Source of the DNA: Niveibacterium terrae
GTDB lineage: Bacteria > Pseudomonadota > Gammaproteobacteria > Burkholderiales > Rhodocyclaceae
Length of the DNA stretch: 64,000 nucleotides
NCBI RefSeq assembly: GCF_048213115.1
Contig: NZ_CP172404.1
Location: 744,001 to 808,000 of the forward strand
Direction: 5' to 3'
Positions 36,063-45,405 of this stretch are shown here, in pieces. The notes under the pieces are model-generated. The model was not told the origin of the DNA. It searched no databases and worked only from the letters and a program-made list of their open reading frames with translations. The first letter of the stretch is position 1, and every line of letters starts with the position of its first letter. The translations under genes and the position numbers were made by a program.

Positions 36063-36090
36063 ATTATATATAGAGGATTTTAATTGTCAA
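36063..36090 (-). promoter_or_regulatory. Near-consensus promoter of tRNA-Leu overlapping the rnr start
   Basis: On the minus strand: TTGACA (36090-36085), a 16-base spacer, TATAAT (36068-36063). The -35 box occupies the same bases as the first codons of rnr, whose TTG start is at 36084-36086 on the other strand. The rnr ribosome site AGAGGA lies in the spacer region. Confidence 0.88.
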
Positions 36091-39000
36091 CAGCTCCAAG
36101 AAAAAAAATCGAAGCTCCGTCCGCAGCCAGCGCCAAGCCGGCAGCGAAACCCAGGGCGGCAACGAAAGCCAAGGCCTCCGCAGCGGCCAAACCGCTCGAC
36201 GCCGAAGTGAAGGCGACGTCGCCCGCGACGGCCACGCCAGCGCCAGCGGCAAAGCGCAGCCCGGCCAAGGCCCGGGCTGCTGCGAAGCCCAAGACTGGCG
36301 AAAAGACGGCGCTTGCCTCTCAAGCCACCCCGGCTGACAAGCCCAAGGCTGCGGAAAAACCCAGGACGGCGGCCAAGCCCAAGGCTACAGCCAAAGCCAA
36401 GACGGTGACCAAGACTACGGCCAAGCCTGGGGCAGCAGCCAAGCCCAAGGCCACCGAAGAGCCCAAGAAGACGGCCAAGCCCGAGGCCGAAACCGCGATC
36501 AAGCCCTCGACTCAGGCAAAGCCCGGGCGTGCCCAAAAAGCCCGGGAGCCCAGTGCAGCCACTCCCGATGCCGGGACTGTGCCGGAAAAAACCACGACGA
36601 AGCGCCGCGCAGCCGCGAAACCCGCCAGCCAGGAAGTCGTCCAGGCGGTGGTGAGCGACAAGCCAGCCGTTCCGCCCAAGTCCTCCGCCAAGCCCGAGTC
36701 CGCTGCGAAACCCGCGCCTGAGAAGGCCACGAAGCCGGCCAAGGCTCCCAAGCTCACGAAGATCCGCCGCGCCGACCCCTTCATCGAACGCGAGCTCGCG
36801 AAATACGAATACCCGCTGCCCAGCCGCGAATATGTGCTGCAGGTGCTGACCGAGCGGGGCGTGCCGATGAGCGGCGAGGAACTGGCAGCAAGTCTCGACA
36901 TCCGCGAGGACGAGGAGGAGTTCTTCTCCCGCCGCCTCAAGGCGATGGAACGCGATGGTCAGCTGATGCGCAACCGGCGCGACGCCTACATCCTTCCCGA
37001 CCGCGCCAATCTGATTCCGGGCAAGGTTGAAGGCCACCCCGACGGTTTCGGCTTCCTGAAGCCCGATGACGGCAGCGCCGACCTCTTCCTCGGCCCGCGC
37101 GAGATGAAGCAGGTCCTGCATGGTGACCGCGCCCTGGTGCGGATCAGCGGCACCGACTTCAAGGGAAGGCGCGAAGCGCGGATCGTCGAAGTTCTGGAGC
37201 GGGCCAACGATCACCTGGTCGGCCGCGTCGTCGTCGAGCACGGCATCTCCTACGTCGTGCCCGAGAATCGCCGCATCAACCAGGAGATCCTGCTGGCGCG
37301 CCCCGCGCGTGCCAAGTTGCCTGAAGCGGGCAAGGTCGTCACGGTTCAGATCATCCAGCAGCCCAGCCGGACGGCCCAGCCCATCGGCAAGGTCACCGAA
37401 GTGCTCGGCTCCTATGCCGACCCCGGCATGGAGATCGAGATCGCGCTGCGCAAGCACGATCTGCCTTTTGAGTTCTCCAGCCAGGCCAAGGCCCAGACCC
37501 AGCGCATCCCCGATGCGGTGCGCCCGGACGACTTGAGCGGGCGCGAGGACATTCGCGCTCTGCCTCTGGTCACGATCGATGGCGAGACCGCGCGCGACTT
37601 CGACGATGCGGTGCTCGCTGAGCGGGTCGGCAAAGGCTGGCGCCTCCTCGTCGCGATCGCCGACGTCAGTCACTATGTGACGGTCGCGAGCGCGCTGGAC
37701 AAGGATGCCTACGACCGGGGCAATTCGGTCTATTTCCCGCGCCGGGTCATCCCGATGCTGCCGGAGAAGCTGTCGAATGGCCTCTGTTCGCTGAACCCGA
37801 ACGTCGACAGGCTCTGCATGGTCTGCGACATGGCCGTGTCGGCGACCGGCAAGATCCAGCGCTATCGCTTCTATCCGGCCGTGATGCACTCGAAGGCGAG
37901 GCTGACCTATACGAAGGTCGCGGCCGCGCTCTACGAGCAGGATGAGGCGGTGCGCCGCGAACTCGCTCCCGTTCTGCCCCAGCTCGAAGTGCTCAACGAA
38001 GTGTTTCGCGTGCTGCTCAAGGCCAGAGCCCGGCGCGGCGCGATCGACTTCGAGACCACCGAAACGAAGATGGTGTTCAACGATCAGGGCAAGATCGAAA
38101 AGATCGTGCAGGAGACGCGCAATGACGCGCACCGGCTGATCGAGGAATGCATGCTCGCCGCGAACGTCTGTGCGTCCGAGTTCCTCGAGTTCAACGAGCA
38201 GCCCGCGCTCTACCGGATCCACGAAGGCCCCAGCGCCGAGAAACTCGAAAAGCTTCGCGTCTTCCTCGGCGAGTTCGGTCTCGACCTGGGCGGTGGCGAT
38301 GACCCGGCGACTTCGGATTTCGCGCGCCTGATCGAGAAGATCAAGGGGCGACCCGACAAACAGCTGCTGCAGACCGTGATGCTGCGTTCGATGCGCCAGG
38401 CGATGTACTGCCCGGATAACGTTGGCCACTTCGGCCTTGCCTATGATGCCTATACGCACTTCACGTCGCCGATCCGCCGTTACCCGGATCTGCTCGTGCA
38501 TCGGGCGATCAAGGCTGTGCTCGCTCGCCAGAGCGGACGCCCGGGCAAGGCGGCCGCCGCGCTCGAAGGCATCGATCTGGACGAAATGGGTACGCACTGT
38601 TCCGCGACCGAACGGCGCGCCGACGAAGCGACGCGTGATGTCGAAGCCTGGCTCAAGTGCTTCTTCATGCAGGACCGGATCGGAGAAGAGTTCGAAGGCA
38701 GCGTATCGGCTGCCGTGCCTTTCGGCATCTTCGTGACTCTGGACGAGGTGTTCGTCGATGGCCTGGTCCATATCTCCGAGCTGGGTTCCGACTATTTCCA
38801 CTTCGACGACACGCGCCACGAGCTGCTCGGCGAGCGGACCGGCCAGCGCTTCCGCCTTGCCGACCGGGTCAAGGTCCAGATCGTCCGCGTCGATCTCGAA
38901 TCGCGCCGGATCGACTTCCGGCTCATCGCCGCAACGCCCGCGGCAACGCAGCGCAGCGGCAAGACGGCCAGGGATGCGGCCCGCAAACCGGAGCACGATG

Positions 39001-39218
39001 AGGCGGACGAGCCGCTGAGCTGGCGTGAGGTTCAGGGGCTCAAGGACGGTCCGCGGCCGGCCCCGGCGCGGAGCAAGCGTGGAGCCCAGCCCGGCAAAGC
39101 TGCGTTAGAATCCCGCCCCTCCAAACCGGCGGGAAAGCGTGCGCCGGGAAAGGCCTCTACACACAGGGGCAAGGCGCCCAAGGCCCATGCCCGCAAAAAA
39201 GGAGAAAGTCGTGGCTGA
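36084..39218 (+). CDS. rnr: Ribonuclease R with a very long basic N-terminal extension
   Basis: 3'-to-5' processive exoribonuclease of the RNase II/R family. 1044 residues; E. coli RNase R has 813. Residues 1-229 are a low-complexity Lys/Ala/Pro tail with repeated AKPKA-type motifs. From DPFIERELAKYEYPLPSREY (about 231) the usual order follows: winged helix, two cold-shock domains, RNB domain with TIDGETARDFDDAV (catalytic aspartates), S1 domain (EEFEGSVSAAVPFGIFVTL) and a second basic tail. The start is TTG with AGAGGA upstream. Its stop overlaps the rlmB start. The nuclease is certain; the role of the tail is unknown. Confidence 0.95.
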   Translation: MSTAPRKKIEAPSAASAKPAAKPRAATKAKASAAAKPLDAEVKATSPATATPAPAAKRSPAKARAAAKPKTGEKTALASQATPADKPKAAEKPRTAAKPKATAKAKTVTKTTAKPGAAAKPKATEEPKKTAKPEAETAIKPSTQAKPGRAQKAREPSAATPDAGTVPEKTTTKRRAAAKPASQEVVQAVVSDKPAVPPKSSAKPESAAKPAPEKATKPAKAPKLTKIRRADPFIERELAKYEYPLPSREYVLQVLTERGVPMSGEELAASLDIREDEEEFFSRRLKAMERDGQLMRNRRDAYILPDRANLIPGKVEGHPDGFGFLKPDDGSADLFLGPREMKQVLHGDRALVRISGTDFKGRREARIVEVLERANDHLVGRVVVEHGISYVVPENRRINQEILLARPARAKLPEAGKVVTVQIIQQPSRTAQPIGKVTEVLGSYADPGMEIEIALRKHDLPFEFSSQAKAQTQRIPDAVRPDDLSGREDIRALPLVTIDGETARDFDDAVLAERVGKGWRLLVAIADVSHYVTVASALDKDAYDRGNSVYFPRRVIPMLPEKLSNGLCSLNPNVDRLCMVCDMAVSATGKIQRYRFYPAVMHSKARLTYTKVAAALYEQDEAVRRELAPVLPQLEVLNEVFRVLLKARARRGAIDFETTETKMVFNDQGKIEKIVQETRNDAHRLIEECMLAANVCASEFLEFNEQPALYRIHEGPSAEKLEKLRVFLGEFGLDLGGGDDPATSDFARLIEKIKGRPDKQLLQTVMLRSMRQAMYCPDNVGHFGLAYDAYTHFTSPIRRYPDLLVHRAIKAVLARQSGRPGKAAAALEGIDLDEMGTHCSATERRADEATRDVEAWLKCFFMQDRIGEEFEGSVSAAVPFGIFVTLDEVFVDGLVHISELGSDYFHFDDTRHELLGERTGQRFRLADRVKVQIVRVDLESRRIDFRLIAATPAATQRSGKTARDAARKPEHDEADEPLSWREVQGLKDGPRPAPARSKRGAQPGKAALESRPSKPAGKRAPGKASTHRGKAPKAHARKKGESRG

Positions 39219-39954
39219 GTCACGCTATATCCACGGCTTCCACGCGGTCGCAGCGAAGCTGCGCCATGACCCGGAAGCGGTACTCGAAATCTTCATCGAC
39301 GCCAAACGCGCCGATGCGCGCGCGAAGGATCTGATCGCGCGGGCCGAACTGGCCGAAGTCAAGTTGCACCCCATCGACGGCCCCAGGCTGGACGGCATGG
39401 CCGGAACTCACCGCCATCAGGGAGTCGTGGCCCGGATCGACGGCCGGCAGAAGGTCTTGAGAGTCGAGGACGTGCTCGAAGGTCTGACCGAGCCGGCTCT
39501 GCTTCTGGTGCTGGACGGAGTGACCGATCCGCACAACCTCGGCGCCGCGCTGCGGGTCGCCGACGGGGCTGGGGCGCACGCGGTGATCGCGCCGAAGGAT
39601 CGCTCGGTAGGCCTCAATGCGACCGCGATGAAAGTCGCGAGCGGCGCTGCAGACACGGTGCCCTACATCACCGTGACTAACCTCGCCCGCTGTCTGCGCG
39701 AGCTGCAGGACGCCGGAATCTGGTGCGTCGGCGCGGCCGGGGAGACCGACAAGGATCTGTATTCGATCGACCAGCGTGGCCCTCTGGCCTGGGTATTGGG
39801 CGCCGAAGGAGACGGTTTGCGCCGGCTCACGCGCGAGACCTGCGATGAGCTTGCGAAGATCCCGATGTACGGTTCGGTCGAGAGCCTGAACGTGTCGGTC
39901 GCGAGCGGGATCTGTCTGTTCGAGGCCAGACGCCAGCGTGCGCTGCCACGCTGA
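39211..39954 (+). CDS. rlmB: 23S rRNA (guanosine-2'-O)-methyltransferase RlmB
   Basis: SpoU/TrmD-fold enzyme that methylates G2251 in the 23S peptidyl-transferase centre. 247 residues: an N-terminal substrate domain (YIHGFHAVAAKLRHDPEAVL), then the knotted SAM domain with LVLDGVTDPHNLGAALR, AWVLGAEGDGLR and GSVESLNVSVASGICLFE. The GTG start has AAGGAG seven bases upstream and lies inside the rnr 3' end, overlapping its stop. rnr-rlmB is a conserved pair. Confidence 0.96.
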   Translation: MAESRYIHGFHAVAAKLRHDPEAVLEIFIDAKRADARAKDLIARAELAEVKLHPIDGPRLDGMAGTHRHQGVVARIDGRQKVLRVEDVLEGLTEPALLLVLDGVTDPHNLGAALRVADGAGAHAVIAPKDRSVGLNATAMKVASGAADTVPYITVTNLARCLRELQDAGIWCVGAAGETDKDLYSIDQRGPLAWVLGAEGDGLRRLTRETCDELAKIPMYGSVESLNVSVASGICLFEARRQRALPR

Positions 39955-39974
39955 GGTTTTTCGCCGCCTCATGT

Positions 39975-39980
39975 TATGAT
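39975..39980 (+). promoter_or_regulatory. Candidate -10 box of ffs
   Basis: TATGAT ends seven bases before the predicted 5' end of the 4.5S RNA. No clear -35 is visible. Confidence 0.5.
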
Positions 39981-39987
39981 TCAAACC

Positions 39988-40086
39988 GTGGCGGGTCTCC
40001 CCGCATTGCAGCGCGGGAATCTGGTCAGGTCCGGAAGGAAGCAGCCATAACCGTTCCCTGCAAGTGCCGGGGGTCAGGCTCGCCAC
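39988..40086 (+). ncRNA. ffs: Signal recognition particle 4.5S RNA
   Basis: About 99 nt. The ends GTGGCG and CGCCAC pair to close the hairpin. The universally conserved core GGTCAGGTCCGGAAGGAAGC (GGAA tetraloop, Ffh-binding region) is present, with the opposing ACCG...AAGTGCCGGG strand. It is the RNA partner of Ffh encoded at 4.9 kb. A terminator follows directly. Confidence 0.96.
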
Positions 40087-40097
40087 CCTGAACATCA

Positions 40098-40134
40098 AAC
40101 GGGCGCTCAGCATTCGGCTGAGCGCCCGTTTTCA
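40098..40134 (+). terminator. Rho-independent terminator of ffs
   Basis: Fourteen-base stem AACGGGCGCTCAGC / GCTGAGCGCCCGTT with a five-base loop and a T-rich tail. Confidence 0.92.
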
Positions 40135-40492
40135 TTTTGCCTTGCGCTGCGTTCTATCCGGAAAACCGGTCGACACCGAGGCTCCCGCCTCCTGGCGTGC
40201 TTCCTGTCCGCGGGCAAGGGCGAATTCGCCTGCTTGTCTGAACAGTGTGTCGGAAAAATTTCCACTTGGCGTCGGAGTGGCTTGCTTGCTTTGGGCTAAA
40301 GCCAGTGCTGACGCGGGATTCTGCGGTCTCATTCTTTTGGCATAGTGCATGCTAAGTATCACGGAGGAGGCTCGGAGGGGAAAGCCTGTTTCCCCTGATC
40401 CCGCCTTCCTGCGTCAGCGGTCGCGGGGGATTGCGAACAGCTGACTCTTTCTGGAACAGGGTCCCGGGGGATTCTGCCGCGCCGGGGGGGTG
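40135..40492. other. Intergenic region without a supported gene
   Basis: About 360 bp between the ffs terminator and the next gene. Short open frames exist on both strands, including a 76-codon minus-strand frame, but none has a ribosome site or recognisable composition. A possible promoter for the downstream gene (TTGGCA near 40337) is too weak to call. Confidence 0.5.
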
Positions 40493-41926
40493 ATGGTTCC
40501 AACAGAAGTGAGGAATGAGGAGGGTGTGTTTCGCTCGGGGTGGTCGCAGGGGCTTGCGATCGTTTCCGCGCTCATCCTTACCGTGGCGATTCACCGTTAC
40601 TTCACGGGATTCGGCGAGTTCGGCGATGAAGGTTCCTTCTGCACGATAGGCGATGGAATCCTTGATGGCGGGCTTCCCTATCGCGACTTTTTCAATGAAA
40701 AGCCGCCGCTTCAGTACCTGTGGACGGCGGCCGTGATGGCTGTCGGCGAGCAAGGGTTGGCCGGCGCGCGGCTGGCCGCCGAGATCGCGCTTTTTCTGAC
40801 TCTGGCGATCGCTTTTGTTGGCGTCGCACGGAACCGGCTCATCGAGACCCTGCTGCCGGTCGCTGCGATCTGGGCTCTGCTCATCGTGATGGCGAGCGCG
40901 TACCGGAACACGGCTGACGAGAGCCTCGCGCTGATCTTCGTGGCTTGCGTCCAGCTCCTCTTCGGACAGGATCCACCCGCTACGCAGCGTATCCGTGCCC
41001 TTGCGATAGGCTTGCTGCTCGGCATCGCCTGCGGTTTCCGGGTTACCGCGGGCCTGATGCTGGTCGTTCTCTTTGCCTCGCCGTGGCTCTCGGGCTTGCG
41101 CAGACCTTTAGTGCTCGGCGCGGGCGTGGGACTCGCGTTATGGGTTTCGTGGCTGGGTCTCGCAGGAATCCTGCCCGAGGCGATCGATGCGACGCTGTTC
41201 TTCCACGTCGGAAGCGCTCAGGCTCATGCCTATCAGAATTCTCTCGGCCAGGTCGACTGGCTGCCGATCATTCCTGCCTGGACTCTTTTGCTGACGATGG
41301 CCTGTGCCCATTTCTCCTTCTGGAAGGAGAGGGCGTGGTTCACGGCTCTGGCGCTTGCGGCCTCAGTGACTTTCTTTGCCCGTCCGGACGCTTTTCGGCT
41401 GTGGCCCGCGATGGCGATGATGATGACCGTGGCGGTGTCCTGCGCGGGCCCTGCACTGAGGTCACGGCTGATCTATGCCTGTCTGGCTGCTTTGGCTGTG
41501 CCGCTCGCCTGGGAGAGGCCGGTGACGGGCAGCTATGCCTGGGTTCACGGAATCGTCGAGAGCGTCAGACGCTACGCTGGGCCGGATGAGCCGATCTGGG
41601 TCGCGCCTTTTGCTCCGAACGTCTACTGCTTGTCCTCCAACCCTCCTGCTTCGCGCTACTACTTCGTGCTGCCGTGGACCGCGAAGCCCCAGGTTCAGCA
41701 GCAGATCATGGAAGACCTGCAGGCGAAGCCGCCCCGGATCGTTGTCGAGGTCAAGAGAGGTTTTACGCTGGCCCAGGTGATGCCTCGCGCGATGAGATGG
41801 TTGGAGCGTTCCTATGTGCTGGTCGAAGCCCAAGGGGGGGCGAACATCTGGAAGCTCCGGGATTTGCCGCTTCCGGTGGCCTCGGTCGGGCTGATCCGTG
41901 TCCAGAATCGGCACTTGTCGGAATGA
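40493..41926 (+). CDS. Membrane glycosyltransferase, GT-C/ArnT-PMT-like
   Basis: About 477 residues with roughly ten membrane helices and a C-terminal soluble part. The first luminal loop carries GEFGDEGSFCTIGDGILDGG followed by LPYRDFFNEKPPLQYLW, the acidic DE plus EKPP pattern of GT-C enzymes using polyprenyl-phosphate sugars. The ATG at 40493 directly follows a GTG; GGGGGG upstream may serve as ribosome site. It stands alone between ffs and a divergently unrelated oxidoreductase. Acceptor (lipid A, protein or glycan) is unknown. It could also belong to the same surface-glycan programme as the genes near 53-58 kb. Confidence 0.75.
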   Translation: MVPTEVRNEEGVFRSGWSQGLAIVSALILTVAIHRYFTGFGEFGDEGSFCTIGDGILDGGLPYRDFFNEKPPLQYLWTAAVMAVGEQGLAGARLAAEIALFLTLAIAFVGVARNRLIETLLPVAAIWALLIVMASAYRNTADESLALIFVACVQLLFGQDPPATQRIRALAIGLLLGIACGFRVTAGLMLVVLFASPWLSGLRRPLVLGAGVGLALWVSWLGLAGILPEAIDATLFFHVGSAQAHAYQNSLGQVDWLPIIPAWTLLLTMACAHFSFWKERAWFTALALAASVTFFARPDAFRLWPAMAMMMTVAVSCAGPALRSRLIYACLAALAVPLAWERPVTGSYAWVHGIVESVRRYAGPDEPIWVAPFAPNVYCLSSNPPASRYYFVLPWTAKPQVQQQIMEDLQAKPPRIVVEVKRGFTLAQVMPRAMRWLERSYVLVEAQGGANIWKLRDLPLPVASVGLIRVQNRHLSE

Positions 41927-42049
41927 AGTGAAGCCGCGCAGGACTGATTCGGGTCAGCCTCTGGCGTCTCAGGCCCGGGCAATCTCTGCCTGTTCCGGCT
42001 AAGCTGGACAGTCGGCCGTGTCCGGCCGTCGCGAACCCAGGGGGAATAC

Positions 42050-43114
42050 ATGTCGCAAGCGCTGCGGGTGGGCCTCGTCGGCTATGGCTATGCCAGCAAG
42101 ACTTTTCATGCGCCGCTGATCGCGGCTGTGCCCGGCCTCAAACTGACGGCGATCGCCAGCAGCGATCCGGCCAAGGTTCATGCGGACTGGCCGGATCTCG
42201 CGGTCGAACCCAGCCCGCAGGCTCTGTTCGATCGTCCTGACATCGCCCTCGTCGTGATTCCGACGCCGAACGAGACCCACTTTCCGCTCGCGCAGGCGGC
42301 TCTCGCTGCGGGAAAGCACGTCGTTGTCGACAAACCCTTCACGGTGACGCTGGCCGAGGCGCGTGAGCTCGACGAGCTGGCCCGTTCATCGGGCCGGATG
42401 CTGTCGGTCTTCCACAACCGGCGCTGGGATGCCGACTTCCTGACGCTCAAGCGCGTTCTGGCGAGCGGTGAGCTCGGCCGCATCGTCCATTTCGAGTCCC
42501 ACTTCGACCGCTACCGGCCGCAGGTGAGGGCGCGCTGGCGCGAGGAGTCCGGGCCGGGCAGCGGCTTGTGGTACGACCTCGGTTCCCATCTCCTCGATCA
42601 GGCCCTGCATCTCTTCGGGCTTCCCGATGCGATATCGCTCGATCTCGCGAATCAGCGCGAAGGTGCGAGCGTCGACGACTGGTTCCACGCGCTGCTGCGT
42701 TACGGCAGGTGCCGCGTCATCCTGCACGGCGGGGCGGTGGTGCCTGTGCCAGCTGCCCGCTTTACCGTGCACGGGAGTCTGGGGAGCTTCGTCAAGCTCG
42801 GGCTCGATCCTCAGGAAGAGGCGTTGAAGCTCGGCCACTTCCCGCCGCGTTCGAACTGGGGTGTGGATCCGCGCGAAGCGGAGCTGACGGTCTGGCGGGG
42901 AGCCGAGGCGCAGTCGCGCTGGCTGCGCTGCGAGAGGGGAGATTACCCTGCCTACTACGCTGCGGTGCGCGATGCGATCCATGGGGCTGGGCCCAACCCG
43001 GTCAGCGCCGCAGACGCGATCCGCGTGATCGGTCTGCTCGAACTGGGTTTGCAGAGCGCGCGCGAGCGCCGGGAAATCCCCGTCGTGGCGGGCGACTTCG
43101 CCCCTCAGCCCTGA
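42050..43114 (+). CDS. Gfo/Idh/MocA family oxidoreductase
   Basis: NAD(P)-dependent dehydrogenase of the YhhX/YdgJ subgroup. 354 residues. Rossmann motif VGLVGYGYASKTFHAPLI, then PTPNETHFPLAQAALAAGKH and the catalytic lysine motif VVDKPFTVTLAEA. The C-terminal domain has GPGSGLWYDLGSHLLDQALHLFG with the conserved Asp/His. Substrate is unknown, probably a sugar or polyol. Monocistronic, convergent with prc. Confidence 0.88.
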   Translation: MSQALRVGLVGYGYASKTFHAPLIAAVPGLKLTAIASSDPAKVHADWPDLAVEPSPQALFDRPDIALVVIPTPNETHFPLAQAALAAGKHVVVDKPFTVTLAEARELDELARSSGRMLSVFHNRRWDADFLTLKRVLASGELGRIVHFESHFDRYRPQVRARWREESGPGSGLWYDLGSHLLDQALHLFGLPDAISLDLANQREGASVDDWFHALLRYGRCRVILHGGAVVPVPAARFTVHGSLGSFVKLGLDPQEEALKLGHFPPRSNWGVDPREAELTVWRGAEAQSRWLRCERGDYPAYYAAVRDAIHGAGPNPVSAADAIRVIGLLELGLQSARERREIPVVAGDFAPQP

Positions 43115-43146
43115 GGCGGGGGCGAGGGGCCGCGCCCGTTCCCCGT

Positions 43147-45279
43147 TCAGTGTTTCGCGGCGGCAGGCAGCGCCAGGACGGCGAGCCGGGGATCGGCTTT
43201 GATCAGCCCAAGCTCGTCACCGAGGATGTGGGCGCTCTCGGTGAGCAGAACGTCGCGGGCCTTCTTCTGTGCCTTCTCCTCGGCCAGGTCGGCGGTGATC
43301 GCGCGCTCGTCGGCCTGAAGCCCGTCGTCCTGGTGGGCGGTCCGCTGCGCTGCGCTGTCCTTGCCGGATTTCCTGGCCTTGATCCGGGCTTCCTGGGCGT
43401 CGCGCTCGGCGCGGCGCTCGGCTTCGTTCAGCGAGATCTGCTTTTTCTTGCGCTCGGCGCTGAAGCGGGCGATGTCCTCGACAAGGTACTGGTAGTCTTT
43501 GTCGCGGGCGGTACGGGCGTCGTGACGGGCGCGCAGCACGGGAAGCAGAGCTTCCGGATGGCCGGCCGGCGAATACTTCGCAGCCGGGATCTGCGTCCAG
43601 GGCAGCGCGTTGTCGGCGCTGGATTCGCCAAACTCTTCGGGGTCTGACGCGCTGGGCAGGGCAATGTCCGGAGTGACTCCGCGCAGCTGGGTCGTCCCGC
43701 CGTTGATCCGGAAGAACTGGGCGATCGTCATCTTCAGTTCGCCGAGCGCGGGTTTCTCCTGGTGAATGATCTCGTTGAGCCGGGCGACGTTCTGGACCGT
43801 TCCCTTGCCGTAGCTTGTCTCGCCGAGAACCAGGCCGCGACCGTAGTCCTGGATCGCCGCGGCGAAGATCTCGGAGGCCGAAGCCGAAGCGCGATTGATC
43901 AGCACCGCCATCGGGCCGCTCCAGGCATAGCCGGCCTGGGTGTCGTTCTCGACCCTGACTTCGCCCTGGGAGTTGCGCTGCTGAACGACCGGCCCCTTGT
44001 CGATGAAGAGCCCGGTCAGTTCGATCGCCGCGGAGAGCGAACCGCCGCCGTTGTTGCGCAGGTCGATCAGCACGGCCTCGGCTTTATCCTTCTTCAGTTC
44101 GCCGAGCAGCCGTGCGACATCGCGCGCTGCGCTCTTGAAGTTGGTGTCCCCTTTGCTGCGGGCCTCGAAGTCCTCGTAGAAAGTCGGTAGCGTGATCACG
44201 CCGATGCGCCGGGTGAGCTTGCCGTCATGCACTTCGATGACCGATTTCTTCGCCGACTGCTCTTCCATGCTGATCTTCTTGCGCACCAGCGAGACCGTGC
44301 GGTGCTTGCCATCGGGACCCGCTTCGGCCGGCAGGATGTCGAGCGCAACGACCGAGTCCTTGGCGCCGCGGATCAGCTTGACGACGTCGTCGAGGCGCCA
44401 GCCCAGCACGTCGGTGAAGGGTTCTCCCGCGCCCTGGGCCACGCCGACGATGCGGTCCCCGACCTTGAGCTTTCCGGATCGCGCAGCCGGGCCTCCGGTC
44501 ACGAGTTCGCGGATCGTCGTGTACTCGTCGCGCTCCTGAAGCACCGCGCCGATTCCGACCAGCGACAGGCGCATCGCGATGTCGAAGTCCTCGGCGGCAC
44601 GCGGATCCATGTAGCTGGTGTGCGGATCCATCGTCATCGCGTAGGCGTTCATGAAGATCTGGAACACGTCTTCGCTCTTGAACTTTGCGACCCGGTTCAG
44701 CGTGTTCTCGTAGCGTTTGTCCAGCGTCGTCCGGATCGCCGCGTCGGTCTTGCCGGCGAGCTTCAGGCGCAGCCAGTCGTTCTTGACGCGGCGGCGCCAC
44801 AGATCGCGGATTTCGTCTTCGGATTTGGCCCACGGAGCTTTCTCACGCGCGTAGAAATAGCTCTCCTGGATCGTGAAGTCCGGAGTCTGTTTGAGCAGCT
44901 CGCGCGCATAGGAGAGCTGTTCGGTGATGCGCTGCTGGTAGCGGGCGAAGATCGCGAACGGGATCCTCAGATCCTGCCTCAGAATCGCATCGTCGAGCCG
45001 GGTCCGCGCGGCGGCGAAGCTGTCGATGTCGGCCTGGGTGAAGAAGCTCCTCTCCCTGTCCAGAGACTGCAGATAGCGGTCGAAGATCTTCGCCGACATC
45101 GCATCGTCGAGGGGCTGGGGCTTGTAGTGGTAGCGCGACAGGATCTGCGCCGATAGCAGTGCCGCTTCGCTCTGTTGGGGCTGGGGCGAGAGGGGGGAAG
45201 ACAGGTTCTGCGAATCGAACGCAAAGGCCTGGGCGGCGATCAGCCAGGCGATCAGGATCCACAGTGATTTCTTGCTCAT
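43147..45279 (-). CDS. prc: Tail-specific carboxy-terminal protease Prc (Tsp)
   Basis: Periplasmic serine protease that processes C-terminal ends of envelope proteins such as PBP3 and lipoproteins. 710 residues with a signal peptide MSKKSLWILIAWLIAAQAFA. An N-terminal helical domain precedes a PDZ domain (roughly 235-320, around VGIGAVLQERDEYTTIRELV). Catalytic Ser-Lys dyad in NRASASASEIF and GETSYGKGTVQNVARL. The C-terminal DUF3340 region is strongly charged. The ATG is supported by GGAGAA. The longer open frame beyond it is only antisense to uvrD. Confidence 0.95.
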   Translation of the reverse strand: MSKKSLWILIAWLIAAQAFAFDSQNLSSPLSPQPQQSEAALLSAQILSRYHYKPQPLDDAMSAKIFDRYLQSLDRERSFFTQADIDSFAAARTRLDDAILRQDLRIPFAIFARYQQRITEQLSYARELLKQTPDFTIQESYFYAREKAPWAKSEDEIRDLWRRRVKNDWLRLKLAGKTDAAIRTTLDKRYENTLNRVAKFKSEDVFQIFMNAYAMTMDPHTSYMDPRAAEDFDIAMRLSLVGIGAVLQERDEYTTIRELVTGGPAARSGKLKVGDRIVGVAQGAGEPFTDVLGWRLDDVVKLIRGAKDSVVALDILPAEAGPDGKHRTVSLVRKKISMEEQSAKKSVIEVHDGKLTRRIGVITLPTFYEDFEARSKGDTNFKSAARDVARLLGELKKDKAEAVLIDLRNNGGGSLSAAIELTGLFIDKGPVVQQRNSQGEVRVENDTQAGYAWSGPMAVLINRASASASEIFAAAIQDYGRGLVLGETSYGKGTVQNVARLNEIIHQEKPALGELKMTIAQFFRINGGTTQLRGVTPDIALPSASDPEEFGESSADNALPWTQIPAAKYSPAGHPEALLPVLRARHDARTARDKDYQYLVEDIARFSAERKKKQISLNEAERRAERDAQEARIKARKSGKDSAAQRTAHQDDGLQADERAITADLAEEKAQKKARDVLLTESAHILGDELGLIKADPRLAVLALPAAAKH

Positions 45280-45374
45280 CAGGTTCTCCGGGGCAGCTGC
45301 CCGCAGCTCGGGCGGCGCAGCAGTCGAGATGCTGCCACACTTCCCGGTCCGATCGAAATGCTGCAGCAAGCCCT

Positions 45375-45380
45375 TACAAT
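45375..45380 (+). promoter_or_regulatory. Candidate -10 box of uvrD
   Basis: TACAAT 25 bases before the uvrD ATG, in the 126-bp divergent gap with prc. The -35 is not clear. Confidence 0.35.
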
Positions 45381-45405
45381 ACCGTTTTCGTCGTGGTGCC
45401 GTCCG

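Noticed and set aside
36087..38996. 969-codon minus-strand open frame inside rnr
   Set aside because: Antisense to RNase R, whose domains and motifs are unmistakable; the shadow protein has no recognisable domain.
40132..40362. 76-codon minus-strand frame between ffs and the GT-C gene
   Set aside because: No ribosome site and overlaps the ffs terminator.
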